Shown here: in pieces, positions 1 to 10,219 of the stretch
Layout of the letters: each line of letters begins with the position of its first letter
How positions within the stretch are numbered: the first letter of the stretch is position 1
Source of the DNA: Jaltomata sinuosa
Taxonomy: Eukaryota > Streptophyta > Magnoliopsida > Solanales > Solanaceae
Length of the DNA stretch: 64,000 nucleotides
Assembly (NCBI GenBank): GCA_003996215.1
Contig: QJPP01003544.1
Coordinates: forward strand, 1 to 64,000
Direction of reading: 5' to 3'
Notes under the pieces: model-generated
The model's input: only the letters and a program-made list of their open reading frames with translations
Told to the model about the DNA's origin: nothing
The model's database searches: none
Translations under genes and position numbers: made by a program

Positions 1-141
1 ATATCCCTTTTATCTATTTTATTCGTCTTGTTCCCTTATTTGCTAGATAGTAGCCCATTACTAACTGTTCTGGGCTACGGGGATTGGTTCACCTACCGGG
101 GGTTGTAGGTGCCATCATGACCGAGAAATTGGGTCGTGACA
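1..141 (+). repeat. 3' end of a Ty3 (Tekay-type) LTR, cut by the window start
   Basis: This stretch matches, with divergence, the last ~140 bases of the LTRs at 24328-26513 and 38996-41245. It has the pattern of a TTGTAGGTGCC-like block, then a GACCG block, then the terminal TCGTGACA at about 134-141. It reads in the plus direction and runs off the left edge. It abuts a minus-strand LTR of the same family, so the two U5 ends face each other. Confidence 0.65.
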
Positions 142-2092
142 CAAATACTAGAGTACGGGGATGCAACCCCAAAACAAATGAAATAGTCTAAGCTTAAACA
201 AATGGGCCACAACTCAAACTAGATGGACACCAAGGTAGCTCGGTCGATTAGCTCACCCTTGATATCTCAGAAAGTCTTGCCTACAAGTGAGGTCGTGCGT
301 CAACCGCCTGAAGATTTCCTGTACTCACAAAAGACAAGCAAGTGCAGTATCAGGACACAACCATCGTGTACTGGTAGGATCATCAGCCAGTTCCGAATAA
401 ATAGTGTATGAATAGTATAGAAATCAAGTAAGAGTACAGAAACACATAGGCAAGTCAACAGGCATTCCTAGACTACAAGTCTCTACCTAACTTGTCCCAC
501 ATGTGAATCACTTCACAGTTATGATCAATATCCCACAACAATAACAATTATGCCTCGTCACATATCCCGAACCCATCCTGGATCCCCTCTAGACAACACC
601 TAAGTGTCAAACAACAACCCGGTCTACACCAAGACCAACTCGTAAAGTACTGTAACAACCCGACCTCTCAAGGACTAAAATACACAACCACAATTCAAGT
701 TCACAACCCGATCCACTCAGGGAACCATTAAATAAAGATGTAAAAATACAAGGAAATAAACTCGTACCAGGCGTGGTACCCCAGCCAAACGTTAGTATTA
801 TCTCGTAACAGGCGTGGTACCCAAGCCAACCGTTAGTATTATTCTGTACCAGGCATGGTACCGAGCCAACCAAAGTCAAACAATCCACAGTCACAAAAAT
901 GAACAAATCAACTTCTAAACCAACAAGCACAATACAACGTTCAATTTACCAAACTGTTAACAGAACTATTAGACATTTCTAATCATTTCCTAAGCAATGC
1001 ATCTCATACAAATACTTAGACAAGATTACTTAGACAAGAGTACTTAAACACACAAAGCATACAGGAAGCAAACCATCACCTACCTCGAAATGATCTAAAG
1101 CTCTACTCAACCAGAGCTTTCCCGTTTTCCGAAGTTCTTGCCAGTTCTTGGTCTAAAACAACACACAATAACCAAGAATCAATCTTTATGGCCTAAATTT
1201 CACTCGGATTATGCAAAATCCTAAACCCCAGGCCACCCATGATCATTCCACCCTTTTTCCCGGGCTTTCCCGCCATTAATTCACCTAGTTCTACCATTTT
1301 TTTGGATAAAATTAGGAAATTAAGGTCACATGATCATAAAACAATAATTTAGCAACACCCAAGAACTTCTACATATAGAATCTCTCTTTTTCCCGGATTC
1401 TACCCTTCCTAAATCATTCCAAACATTTCCCCAAGTCCACTCCTAGAAATTCTACCTTATAGGAAAAGTATTACGGAGTTCGGAGAGTAGAAACCTTACC
1501 TTAGGGAAGAAAAACGATGAAGAATGGAGGAAAAACGCCTGAAATCGCCCTAGCCCTTCTCCTAAACGAACTTGTGAAAACTGAATATTTTTGAGAAGTT
1601 TCTGCCTTAAATCCCGTCAGGCTCCGCTATAGCGGAGTCAACCGCTATGGCGGAGGTTGACCGACTTGACTTCCGCTGTAGCGGTAATTTTTTCGCTATA
1701 GCAGAGGTCGCCGTGGCGGAGTGTCAACCGCTGTAGCGGTTGACACGGGACAGAAAGTCGTAAAATCTTTAAGACTAGTCTATTTTACAACACACTTATT
1801 TTTCTGACGTCCCGAAACAACCCCTTCACGTCAACCTCGATTTCGGGAGTTCTACTTACCCGAATTCGATTTTGAAAAGTACCCCGGACTTCTTTATGTC
1901 TTAGCTACGAGGAAAACTAGCTCACATCAAGGCATCAAACCCAATCCTTACTCGGATTTCCCTAGACCATACCTCGCCCCAAAATCGATCGAGACTAGCC
2001 TAGCCCAGAATTTCAAACTCCCAAACCCGGAGTTTCTAACTTTAAAACATGGCACGAAAAATTTACCCGTAACAACGAATCCGGTCATTACA
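142..2092 (-). repeat. Truncated Ty3 (Tekay-type) LTR, minus orientation
   Basis: Read on the minus strand, it begins TGTAATGACCGG (2092 downward), the same start as the LTRs at 24328 and 38996. It passes through the CTATAGCGG-rich U3 block (1616-1746), a shared leader-like block, and the GGTACC-containing tandem repeats (about 766-866). It then breaks off at about 142 before reaching the TGACA end. No internal region follows on either side, so it is a truncated or recombined LTR, not an element with coding capacity. Confidence 0.75.
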
Positions 2093-2479
2093 TAAAGTTT
2101 CCCAAAAAAAACCACACGTTTTTTCTAATTTTGATTTTAAAAACCCCATTCCAGAGTTTCCAGAAAAACAACTTAAAACTTCCTATAGTAATAAACCAAA
2201 AAAATGCCTTTTTTGACTTTGGTAGTCTTTTATTTTGTGGAATTTTTTTCTTATAAATCAAAAAGTCGGGTTTTTGGGTTAAACCTAGATGTTTATTAAT
2301 TTTTGAAGGAATTTTGTTTTGCTTTATGAATCACTTTAAAATTAGGATTTTTTAACTAATTAGTTAATGATACTTTCATTAGTTGTATCTCTTTATTTTG
2401 GTTTAGATTATTCTTTCAAAATTAATTTCAAAACTACCGTACGTAGGGGAAAACAGGTTTAGGTATAGAATTTTCTTAC
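2093..2479. other. AT-rich spacer, no gene seen
   Basis: AT-rich sequence between the LTR fragment and the tandem array. No open frame of note and no recognised repeat ends. Confidence 0.4.
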
Positions 2480-3165
2480 CAATTGAAATCTTAATTGTAT
2501 CCATGATTAAAGAGATAAATTTGCTTGTGATTTGAGGTAAATTTTCTAAAATTTTAGTATGCTCTTGAAGTTTACAGTAATAAATTATTATGTTGATTTT
2601 TGATAGACAATTGCTAATTGAGAAGTTTTTTTTTTTGTGAAATATTGATAGTATCTATGATTGAAGAGACAAATTTATTTGTGATTTGAGGTAAATTTTC
2701 TGAAATTTAGTATATTTTTTATGTTTACAAAAATAAATTATTTTTATAGCCAATTGCTAATTGAAAAGTTTTTTTTGTGGGTATCTATGATTAAAGAGAT
2801 AAATTTTCTCGTGGTTTGAGGTAAGTTCTTAAAATTTTATTATGCTTTTGAAGTTTACAATAATATGTTATCATGTATACTCTTGATAGACAATTGCTAA
2901 TTGAGATTTTTTTTGTGTGTGTGAAATATTGATAGTATCTATAATTGAAGAGACAAATTTGCAGATTTGAGGTAAGTATTCTAAAATTTAGTATGTTTTT
3001 TATGTTTACAAAAATAAATTATCATGTATTTTTTTTATAGACAATTGCTAATTAAAATTTTTTTTTGTGTGATTTTAGTATGTTCTTGAAGTTTAAATAA
3101 TAAAATATCATATATTCTTGATAGATAATTGCTAATTGAGAAGTTTTTTGTGATTTTTGTTTACA
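2480..3165. repeat. AT-rich tandem repeat, period about 145 bp
   Basis: Four to five diverged units share two anchors: GACAATTGCTAATTGA (near 2607, 2750, 2890, 3041 and 3127) and GATTTGAGGTAA. Spacing between anchors is about 143, 140, 151 and 85 bases, so the last unit is partial. Its position just before a Helitron-like hairpin suggests it may be internal Helitron sequence; that is inference. Confidence 0.7.
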
Positions 3166-3450
3166 ATTCTGACCAGATTCTTTAGATCGTTACATTCTTT
3201 CACAAGAAATTGGTTAGTCATTTTGTGTCTATATGAATTCTCTTTTAAAATTTAATTATATACAACTGTTTCAATTGTGAATAAACTATGAAGTTTGATA
3301 TATCGTGATTATTTTAATAATAGGCTTTAATGATTGTCTTTTTTTTACAAGCTATATTATTTAAATAGATATAAAATTTATTCTAACATCAATTGCTATT
3401 TTTTAATAATTTTGCTCTTTCGTATATAATTTATTGATTGACGACAGACA

Positions 3451-3473
3451 TACGTGCAAAGCACGTACACTAA
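3451..3473 (+). mobile_element. Helitron-like 3' terminal hairpin (truncated)
   Basis: TACGTGC-AAA-GCACGTA is a perfect 7-bp hairpin at 3451-3467, followed by ACACTAAA. The end at 4508-4529 aligns with it and continues to CTAG, so this copy seems cut just before its last bases, where plastid-like DNA begins. No 5' end was identified. Confidence 0.4.
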
Positions 3474-3474
3474 A

Positions 3475-3868
3475 GGGATGGAGCTTCTCTCGCTTTTGGC
3501 ATAGCGAGCGTCCAGTGGGAGGCTCGCACGATGGGCTATTAGCTTAGTGATAGAGTGCACACCTGATAATTGTGTCATTATGCCTGGCTTGTGAGGGCTC
3601 TCAGTCACATAGATAGTTCAATGTGCTTATCGGCGCCTAACCTTGAGATGTGGATCATCCAAGGCACATTAGCATGGTGTACTCCTCCTGTTTGAATCGA
3701 GGTTTGAAACCAAACTCCTCCTTAGGACGATAGATGGGGCAATTCGGGTGAGATCCAACTTTTAAATCACTTGTGGATCCAGACGGTCCAGGAGGGACCA
3801 CCACGGCTCCTCACTTCACGAGAATCCATACATCCCTTAGCAGTGTAAGAACAGCTATCTCACTGGAG
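3475..3868 (+). other. Nuclear insertion of plastid DNA (NUPT): rrn16-trnI spacer and 5' trnI-GAU
   Basis: The order matches the chloroplast inverted repeat: spacer downstream of rrn16 (CTCTCGCTTTTGGCATAGCG at 3487-3506, then the GTGGGAGGCTCGCACGA block), trnI-GAU exon 1, then the start of its group II intron (GAGATGTGGATCATCCAAGG and following). Recognition is from knowledge of the plastid rRNA operon. Differences from plastid sequence look mainly like C-to-T and G-to-A changes, as expected for an old methylated nuclear insertion. Similarity ends near 3868, within the intron, so exon 2 is absent. Confidence 0.88.
3533..3569 (+). pseudogene. trnI-GAU: trnI-GAU exon 1, plastid-derived, non-functional
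   Basis: The 37-base 5' half of plastid tRNA-Ile carries a GGGCTATTAGC acceptor/D-arm start and the CTGATAA anticodon loop (anticodon GAT), then runs into the intron. The D-arm carries transitions (AGTGATAGAGTG). The 3' exon lies outside the inserted piece, so no tRNA can be made. Confidence 0.85.
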
Positions 3869-4488
3869 CTCGATAGGAATAGTCATAAGAACTCAAGGAA
3901 AACTAGAAGGTTTTATAATTTTTTGGGGGTATTAAGGTGAGAAGTTATTCCTTCTTTAAATATTAGATTACTTCTTCCTTTTCTTCTTCGTTTTAGTATT
4001 AAAGTTTATGAGAAATTATTTCTTCTCTTTTAGTTTTAATAAGTAAAAGATTTAATTACCTTAAGTACAACTTTACAGAAATATTGTACGCTTTTTTAAT
4101 CTTCTTTTTATTTGTTTTCTGCGAATTGATTTATAGTAGGTCATTTACTTAATTTAGATTGCTTAAGTGATTATTAAATAGCGTACAAAGTTTTGTTTAA
4201 TAAACGAAGAAAAAAAAAGGAAAGAAAATTATAATTGATTTTAAAGTCTAATAATTAGGAGTCCTAAAATATATGGTAACTACAATATATAAGAAGTCCT
4301 AATATTTTACGTTTATAAATTAATTTAAATATTACCTTATATAATTATTTATTTAAAGGATGTAGTAAATAAAAGTTTCCTACAATTCTATTTAACTTAT
4401 ATTTTGCACAACTAGCAAGGATGAAATAATAGAAAATAAAACATATTCTAAATGAATTGTCAATAATCTTTTTTGTTATCAAATAAGG
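3869..4488. other. AT-rich stretch leading to a Helitron-like end
   Basis: No coding region. The sequence is AT-rich and probably forms the body of the element that ends at 4529, but no 5' TC terminus could be chosen with confidence. Confidence 0.35.
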
Positions 4489-4529
4489 TACGCGCTTTGA
4501 TCACGCACAAAGCGCGTACTCTAAACTAG
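4489..4529 (+). mobile_element. Helitron-like 3' terminus (hairpin plus CTAG)
   Basis: Perfect 11-bp hairpin arms TACGCGCTTTG (4489-4499) and CAAAGCGCGTA (4508-4518) enclose an 8-base loop. They are followed by CTCTAAACTAG with a flanking T at 4530. A hairpin shortly before a CTRR end with a 3' T is the Helitron signature. No Rep/helicase coding sequence is near, so it would be non-autonomous. Confidence 0.5.
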
Positions 4530-4634
4530 TTTTATCAAATAAGCAAACCATAATTCATACATAGGGCATGTAATTTGAATTTTTTAAGTTGTATTTTTTT
4601 TATAAACATAAAAATCTCACGAGTTATGAAAACT

Positions 4635-5266
4635 AGGATGAACATGGTATGGTATATGTCGAATTACCATACCATATCGAAATTTTAATACCGTTATTTT
4701 GGTATTATGGTATTTGATATGGTATATGGTATGCATTTTAAACTTTTTTGGTATTCGATACGGTATTCGGTATATAAATATAACATACCGAAATATCGAA
4801 TACCATATCGAAGTATATAGTTACATAGATAACATATATATTATTAAAATACCAACAAATATACAACCTAATATTAGTATAAACTAAATGTTTAGAAGTT
4901 GAAACTTTAACTACTCTATTTTGATTGAAATATCTTTTAAATGTAATTGATTAACAAAATAAGTTGTTTATACTTTCTTTTGAATATATATTTCTACACG
5001 TGTAATGTGTAGTATGATGCAATTGGGATATTTTTCAAAAAAGTTGAAATCATAATACTTTATTATACGAGTATATATTAGTCGAAGTTGAACAAACTAT
5101 GATTACTGATTTACCATACGCAAAATATCAAAATCGAACTTCAAAATACCGAATCATACCGAATTAATTTGGTATGATAATGGTATAATAATTTTAAAAT
5201 TCGAATACTAAAATTATCGTACTGAAGTTCAAATAATGCACCATACCATACCGTGCCCACCCTTAG
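4635..5266. mobile_element. hAT-type MITE, 8-bp TSD TGAAAACT
   Basis: The 632-bp element is flanked by identical 8-mers TGAAAACT (4627-4634 and 5267-5274). The ends are inverted: AACATGGTATGGTA on the left, and on the right the reverse complement of a GGGCACGGTATGGTATGG-like end. The interior is AT-rich and full of short GGTAT/ATACC alternations, so it folds extensively. No transposase is encoded. Confidence 0.75.
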
Positions 5267-5274
5267 TGAAAACT

Positions 5275-6032
5275 ATTAAATTTCCTCCAGTTCTTATAAA
5301 TTTTCATCAAATGAGCAAATAGTTTGTAAATAGGATATTGTTAAGACACTACATTGATAAATCGCAAATCTTCATGTTTCTTTTACAAATAAATGTTTGC
5401 AGTTACAAACTTTTAAATATACATGATTTATAAGGATTCACTAGTCAACAAAAATAGTAACTAGTTAATCATTGATATAATTCTTTCACATGATACGAAT
5501 AATCTCTTCAAGTTAAGCATGAGTCTTTTTTTTCCTTAAAAAATATAAACTTATGAGTCAAATTTTATATTTAAAAAAGTCAAAATCAATTTGAAATCCA
5601 AATCATGATTTATTTATTTTTTAGAATTTGAGATTTCATCTCAAAATTTAATGTCCAAACGCTGATTTCATCTCATGACTTCAAATCATGAGATGAAATC
5701 GCATGTCCAAATGCTAACTAAATTTTGGCCCGAAGAGAACAAATTTACAAGCGCTTAAAGTTTTTCTTATTCTTCTTCCTCCTTCGGATTGTTATAGCAA
5801 CTTCAATTGCATTAAAATTTGGCGAAATTAATCGACAACCTTTAAAGTTGGCATTAGCTTTCACTTAGATATCTCAATTAGGCTTTATTTATTTAAAACA
5901 CCTCATATAGATTTTTGATATGTCATTTTGATACTTTTTGCTGACATGGCATAATGAGTGCGATACACTCGTTAACCGCACATGAAAGACTTATTTAGTC
6001 AAAAAAAAAATTATTTTTATTTTCTTAACCAT
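5275..6032. other. AT-rich intergenic stretch with a small perfect hairpin
   Basis: No gene. A 15-bp perfect hairpin (5664-5678 and 5686-5700, GATTTCATCTCATGA arms, 7-base loop) sits in a block resembling a small foldback MITE centred near 5680. The rest is unremarkable AT-rich DNA. Confidence 0.45.
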
Positions 6033-6040
6033 TTTCTAGT

Positions 6041-6884
6041 CAGGGCCGACTTAACATTAAGTCACTAAAGCAATCACTTGGGGCCCTCAAAAAATTGGGG
6101 CCCTATTTTTTCTTAAAAATGTACTTACACATATTTTTTTTAAAAAAAAAATTATATGTACTTATAAAAATTTTTAGAAAAATCTAAGAAAGAAGTAAAA
6201 TATTTTTTCTAGTTTAATATGGGGACCGTTGAATTTTTAGGGGAATGAAATAATTTTTGAAAATTGTTTCTTGCGTGGAAAATTAATTTTTTTTATTTCT
6301 TTATAACTTGGACCTACATTATTCACCTTATATTCATCTTTTCTATTCTTTCTTTAATTATTTTTGTCCTCAATATTGAGCATGCACGCTCTCTTTCTCT
6401 CTCTCCAAAATTTATTGACTGCTGAGTTATTATTGCTTCTTGCTTATAATTACAAAAGAACAAAAATTACCTTTTGATGTTTTCTTCAAAATTTCATGAA
6501 TTGCAACAAACAATTGAATGAGCTGCAACAACTATTTCGATATCGTTATATCTACCTATCAAATTCTTGTACCAGATTTTATTATTCTAACTTTATTTTA
6601 TAAGTTTTCTTGAAAATTTGTTATTGTTGATATTCTTAGTTCATAAATATAAATATTCTTGTTTTTACTTATTATTATAATTTATTCAATTTAAATATGT
6701 CAAATAGAAAATATGATTCCAATTATACAAAAAGAGAGAGAAAGTGAAAACTTGAAGAATTAAATAAATTCAAAATAAATATATATTGATATTTCCTTTC
6801 AAACTTTTTTTTTACATATATACTTAGGGCCTCCCTCTCTCTAAGATTTGGCTTTAGGTCTCTAATTTTATTGAGTCGACTTTG
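6041..6884. mobile_element. hAT-like non-autonomous element (CAGGGCCG ends)
   Basis: Left end CAGGGCCGACTTAA. The right end reads TTGAGTCGACTTTG, whose complement CAAAGTCGACTCAA pairs loosely with the left. It is flanked by 8-mers TTTCTAGT (6033-6040) and TTTCTAGC (6885-6892), one mismatch. GGGGCCC-like subterminal motifs occur at both ends. No transposase frame is present. Confidence 0.65.
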
Positions 6885-6892
6885 TTTCTAGC

Positions 6893-7739
6893 CACCATTT
6901 CTCCAAGTTTAAACTTCTTTCGTGGTGAATGAAGGTAGTTACAACAAAATGAAGGGGACATTTTGGAAATTTAGGATAGATTCAATTTTTTTCTCTTTCT
7001 ATGATTCATGTTCATTTACGTACTAAAAAAGAAACATGTTTGAAGTCTTGTGATTTTGATGAGATCTTCCAATATACCTGGTACTTTCATTCTTGAAGTT
7101 TTTCAAGAAGATATGTTAATTCTTGTTCCTTCCTGGGACATTGATCAAATTATGACTATAATGGTTGGATCACTATTGTATAACGAAATCTTTTCAGTTC
7201 TCAAAGATCCTTATTTTTTAAGTTACACTAAAAAATGAGTAAAGATAGAAAGAGTTTGGGGTATGATGGAGAAGAGAAAGGAAGGAGGGGGTTGTTTCTG
7301 CAAAAGAGAGGGATGGGTTGGAGAAGATAATTGGGGTTGAGGGTGGGGGTGTGTTTCTTCGGAATATCTTTTAAGTGGTTAAATCTCTCCTTTTTTTTGT
7401 AATTATTTGCACAAAAATGTCATCTTGTCATCAATTTATTAGCCACTTTTTATAGTTTTTACTTAAAATTCATTGTTTAAGAATTATTTAAGACGCAAAT
7501 GACAAATGTCCTTATTTAATACGTCACTTTACACGTCATTTGCGAGTGTAACATACACACATTATATATTTTTGTAGATTGTAAAAAAGTGTCAATTGAC
7601 GCATTGAGAGCCCACATAAGGTGTTTAAAATAAAGGGATAAGGATAAAATTAACACTTCGAATGAAATTATTGACAATGAATAGCCAAAAAAATTAAATA
7701 CCAATTTATAGCCTTTTGGCTTAAGACTGCCGCTTTGTT
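6893..7739. other. Intergenic, no gene supported
   Basis: Short chance frames only. A purine-rich patch (about 7250-7350) is the only compositional feature. Confidence 0.4.
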
Positions 7740-8030
7740 GCTTTGTCCTCTTTATATTCGTTGCTTTTTTTTTTCTTTCTTCAATTTTTTTGATACAACT
7801 AATTAAAAAAAATTGCTCTTTTATTTATTTATTTTTAAAAAGACTGTTCTTTTTTTTGTTTTTCTAAAAAAACTGCTCTATTATTTTTTTTAAAAAGATT
7901 GCTCTTTTTTTAAAAAAAAAGACTGCTCCTTTGTTTTTTTGCTTTTCTAAAAAAAATAGCTCTATTATTTTTTTTAAAAAAAAATTGCTCTTCTTTTTAA
8001 AGGAAAAACTGCTCTTTTATTTTTTAAACA
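7740..8030. repeat. Degenerate T-rich tandem repeat (ACTGCTC units)
   Basis: Seven or so repeats of a 30-45-base unit with a CTGCTCTTTT or TTGCTCTTTT core separated by A/T homopolymer runs. Low-complexity, with no coding value. Confidence 0.6.
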
Positions 8031-8059
8031 TTAAATATGATTTTGTAGTTTTTCTTTTA

Positions 8060-8430
8060 CTCAATAGGGTGGATATAGCCAATGATACAATTTATTACAA
8101 CAATGATATATTTTCTATACACATTCGATACAGATACATATTCTATACAACAATGATACAATATCTATACAGATCATATGCAGATGCACATTCTATATTA
8201 TAGTTATACAGTTTCTATATACATTCTATACAATAATTATACAGTTTTTATACACATCCTATACAGTTTAATTTCTATATAAATCTGATACAGATATGTA
8301 TTCTATATAACAACTATACATTTTTTATACAATTGTATTTGATTGTTAAAAAAAATAATGATAAATTTTTTATACGTGTCCTGTAAAATATACATATTCT
8401 ATACGATAATTATACAATTTTTATATAATT
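8060..8430. repeat. Degenerate tandem repeat rich in TCTATAC/ATACA
   Basis: Repeated short motifs such as TTCTATACA, CAATGATACA and ATACAGAT recur every 30-50 bases with drift. It resembles the TACATGTATC-type repeats at 22880-23600 and 51320-51620 in style but not in exact unit. No gene. Confidence 0.5.
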
Positions 8431-8885
8431 GCATTTAATTATTTAAAAGAAAATCAAATTTTTTAGCCCAAGAAATGTAGCAAAAAAAAAAAGAATCATA
8501 GAATATTCAAAAAGTGGGCCGAAATGGCCCACATGTCTCAAATTTGGAAATGATTATTTGTTGGAATTAAAATGATCGAGTGGTCATTTTATGAGTCAAG
8601 TTAAAAAAGGCTATTTTGAGTGGCATTTGTTTGCCAAAATGGCCGGTCCATGTCCTTTTTCCTAAAATGAACAAGACCTAGTTAAGATGTTTAAGTAAAA
8701 ATTAGTACCCAACTTTAATGGGTTTTCAATGGATTCCGCCATAAAATTTGGAATAGGTGATTATCCAGGATATTGCAAAATGATGTGCCAACGCAAACAT
8801 ATGAATATTTCTACAAATCAACTATTCCTCTACAATATTTAGTGCAACTTAACAAACTTAGGGATCATTTAGAAGATATATTACA

Positions 8886-9002
8886 ATAACAATATATTCT
8901 GTATTATTTTACGAGTGAGGTGTGGGTAGGGTAAAGTGTACGTAAACCTTAATCTTATCTTGAAAGATAGAGATATTATTTTCAATAAACTTTGGCTCGA
9001 GA
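8886..9002 (+). mobile_element. Degenerate Au-like SINE
   Basis: The order of blocks (GTGAGGTGTGGGTAGGGTAAAGTGTACGTAAACCTTA, an ATCTTGAAAGATAGAGA block, then CTTTGGCTCGAG) follows the tRNA-derived Au SINE common in Solanaceae and other angiosperms. Many C-to-T changes are apparent. Identification is by remembered family pattern, and the 5' end is uncertain. Confidence 0.55.
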
Positions 9003-9498
9003 AAATTTGATAGTAGGATAGATTAGTGAAAGGTAATACATGTATTAGTCGTGATATTATTTAATCATTTACTTGATGAAATTTTCAGTCTATGTAAAAT
9101 TAATACATAGCAAATCATGATATTAGCAATATCAAAATTATTAATACATAAATAAAAATTATTAAAAACAGAACTGGTCTTGAAATCCACGAAATCTTTT
9201 CCAAATATTTTTCAAACATCTTTTTTTAGAGAATTGAGAGATATCAATGTTCTGCCTGGGACATTTAGCCATGTATTAAGATAATCTTACTTCTCTTTAT
9301 TGTTGTGTCTTGCATCTATCACCTTTCATATTTGCACTGTCACATGATGGTTCTCTAATTTTTGTGTTTTCAGCTTGTGTGGTATTTCCATCTCACATCA
9401 GGAAAAGAAATACTAAAAGCATTATGATCAAAGCCAGAAAATATTTGTAGATGTGAAAAACAGATAATTATTGATAGCATCTAAGAAAGCTTAACTCA
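9003..9498. other. Intergenic flank of the pararetrovirus block
   Basis: AT-rich host DNA without a gene. It ends where the viral intergenic repeat begins (ATATTAGGCAGATGTAAAG near 9499). Confidence 0.4.
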
Positions 9499-9663
9499 TA
9501 TATTAGGCAGATGTAAAGTCGTAAAGTAAAGTCTTTTATTTTTATATGTAAAGTATAGTAAAAGAGTCATAGTCAGTTAGTCATGAATAGTAATACTGTT
9601 CATGAATAGTAATAGATAGTAAAAGAGTCACTGTTCATGAATAGTAAAAGTCGTCACTGTTCA
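9499..9663 (+). repeat. Pararetrovirus intergenic region, 5' half, plus orientation
   Basis: Matches the start of the complete viral intergenic region at 13258-13420 almost base for base, including the TTCATGAATAGTAA tandem units. It stops at the centre of a perfect palindrome (GTCACTGTTCA/TGAACAGTGAC, 9653-9674) and is followed by its own inverted copy. Confidence 0.8.
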
Positions 9664-9776
9664 TGAACAGTGACTCTTTTACTATTTATTACTATTCATG
9701 AACAGTATTACTATTCATGACTAACTGACTATGACTCTTTTATTATACTTTACATATAAAAACAAAAGACTTTACT
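9664..9776 (-). repeat. Inverted copy of the pararetrovirus intergenic 5' half
   Basis: The reverse complement of 9522-9663, lacking one ~26-base repeat unit. Together the two arms make a near-perfect hairpin centred at 9663/9664. The junction at 9776 jumps directly into a minus-strand copy of the viral leader. Confidence 0.8.
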
Positions 9777-10219
9777 TTTTCGCCATCATCCTAGCCCCTC
9801 AGCTATATTACCTGGCTAATGCCAACGGTACTTTTTACTCCGAGGGAAACGTATACAAGGATGTAACACCATGACTTCCGCATCGGTGATTCACATGTAT
9901 AGCTGAGCTATCACAGTAGGATAAACCTGACTGCTCTGATACCAAATGTTGCGGAATTGAGAGAAAACTATAGAGAGAGAGAAGTAGAGAGAAAAGGGAT
10001 GGAGTAAGTGATGATTTTATTTATTTTCACGGACCTCTATATATAGAAGTCGGATGACCTTTACTATTCATGAACAGTGACGACCTTTACTATTCATGAA
10101 CAATAGACGACCTTTACTATTCATGAACAGTGACGACTTTTACTATTCATGAACAGTGACTCTTTTACTATTTATTACTATTCATGAACAGTATTACTAT
10201 TCATGACTAACTGACTATG
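9777..10219 (-). promoter_or_regulatory. Pararetrovirus promoter, leader and primer site, minus orientation
   Basis: The reverse complement of about 13325-13770. Read on the minus strand it holds the tandem repeats (10219 down to about 10060), a TATA element (CTATATATAG within 10035-10049), a CT-rich leader, and the tRNA-Met primer site TGGTATCAGAGC (9944 down to 9933). It would drive transcription leftwards, away from the viral coding block. Activity is inferred from motifs only. Confidence 0.75.
9933..9944 (-). other. tRNA-Met primer-binding site, minus strand
   Basis: TGGTATCAGAGC on the minus strand, the standard minus-strand DNA primer site of caulimovirids, about 95 bases downstream of the TATA element. 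Confidence 0.8.

Noticed and set aside
3533..3569. A functional nuclear tRNA-Ile gene or a tRNA-derived SINE
   Set aside because: Only the 5' exon of plastid trnI-GAU is present, followed by group II intron sequence; the GGTTTGAAACC that looks like a B box (near 3700) belongs to that intron.
7050..7238. 62-codon frame at 7050-7238
   Set aside because: Codon content is plausible but there is no homology that I recognise, no clear promoter, and length is within chance for this AT-rich DNA.
9580..10200. CRISPR-like array (regular short repeats with spacers)
   Set aside because: Repeats of TTCATGAATAGTAA are contiguous variants with no unique spacers, in a plant pararetrovirus promoter; no cas genes.
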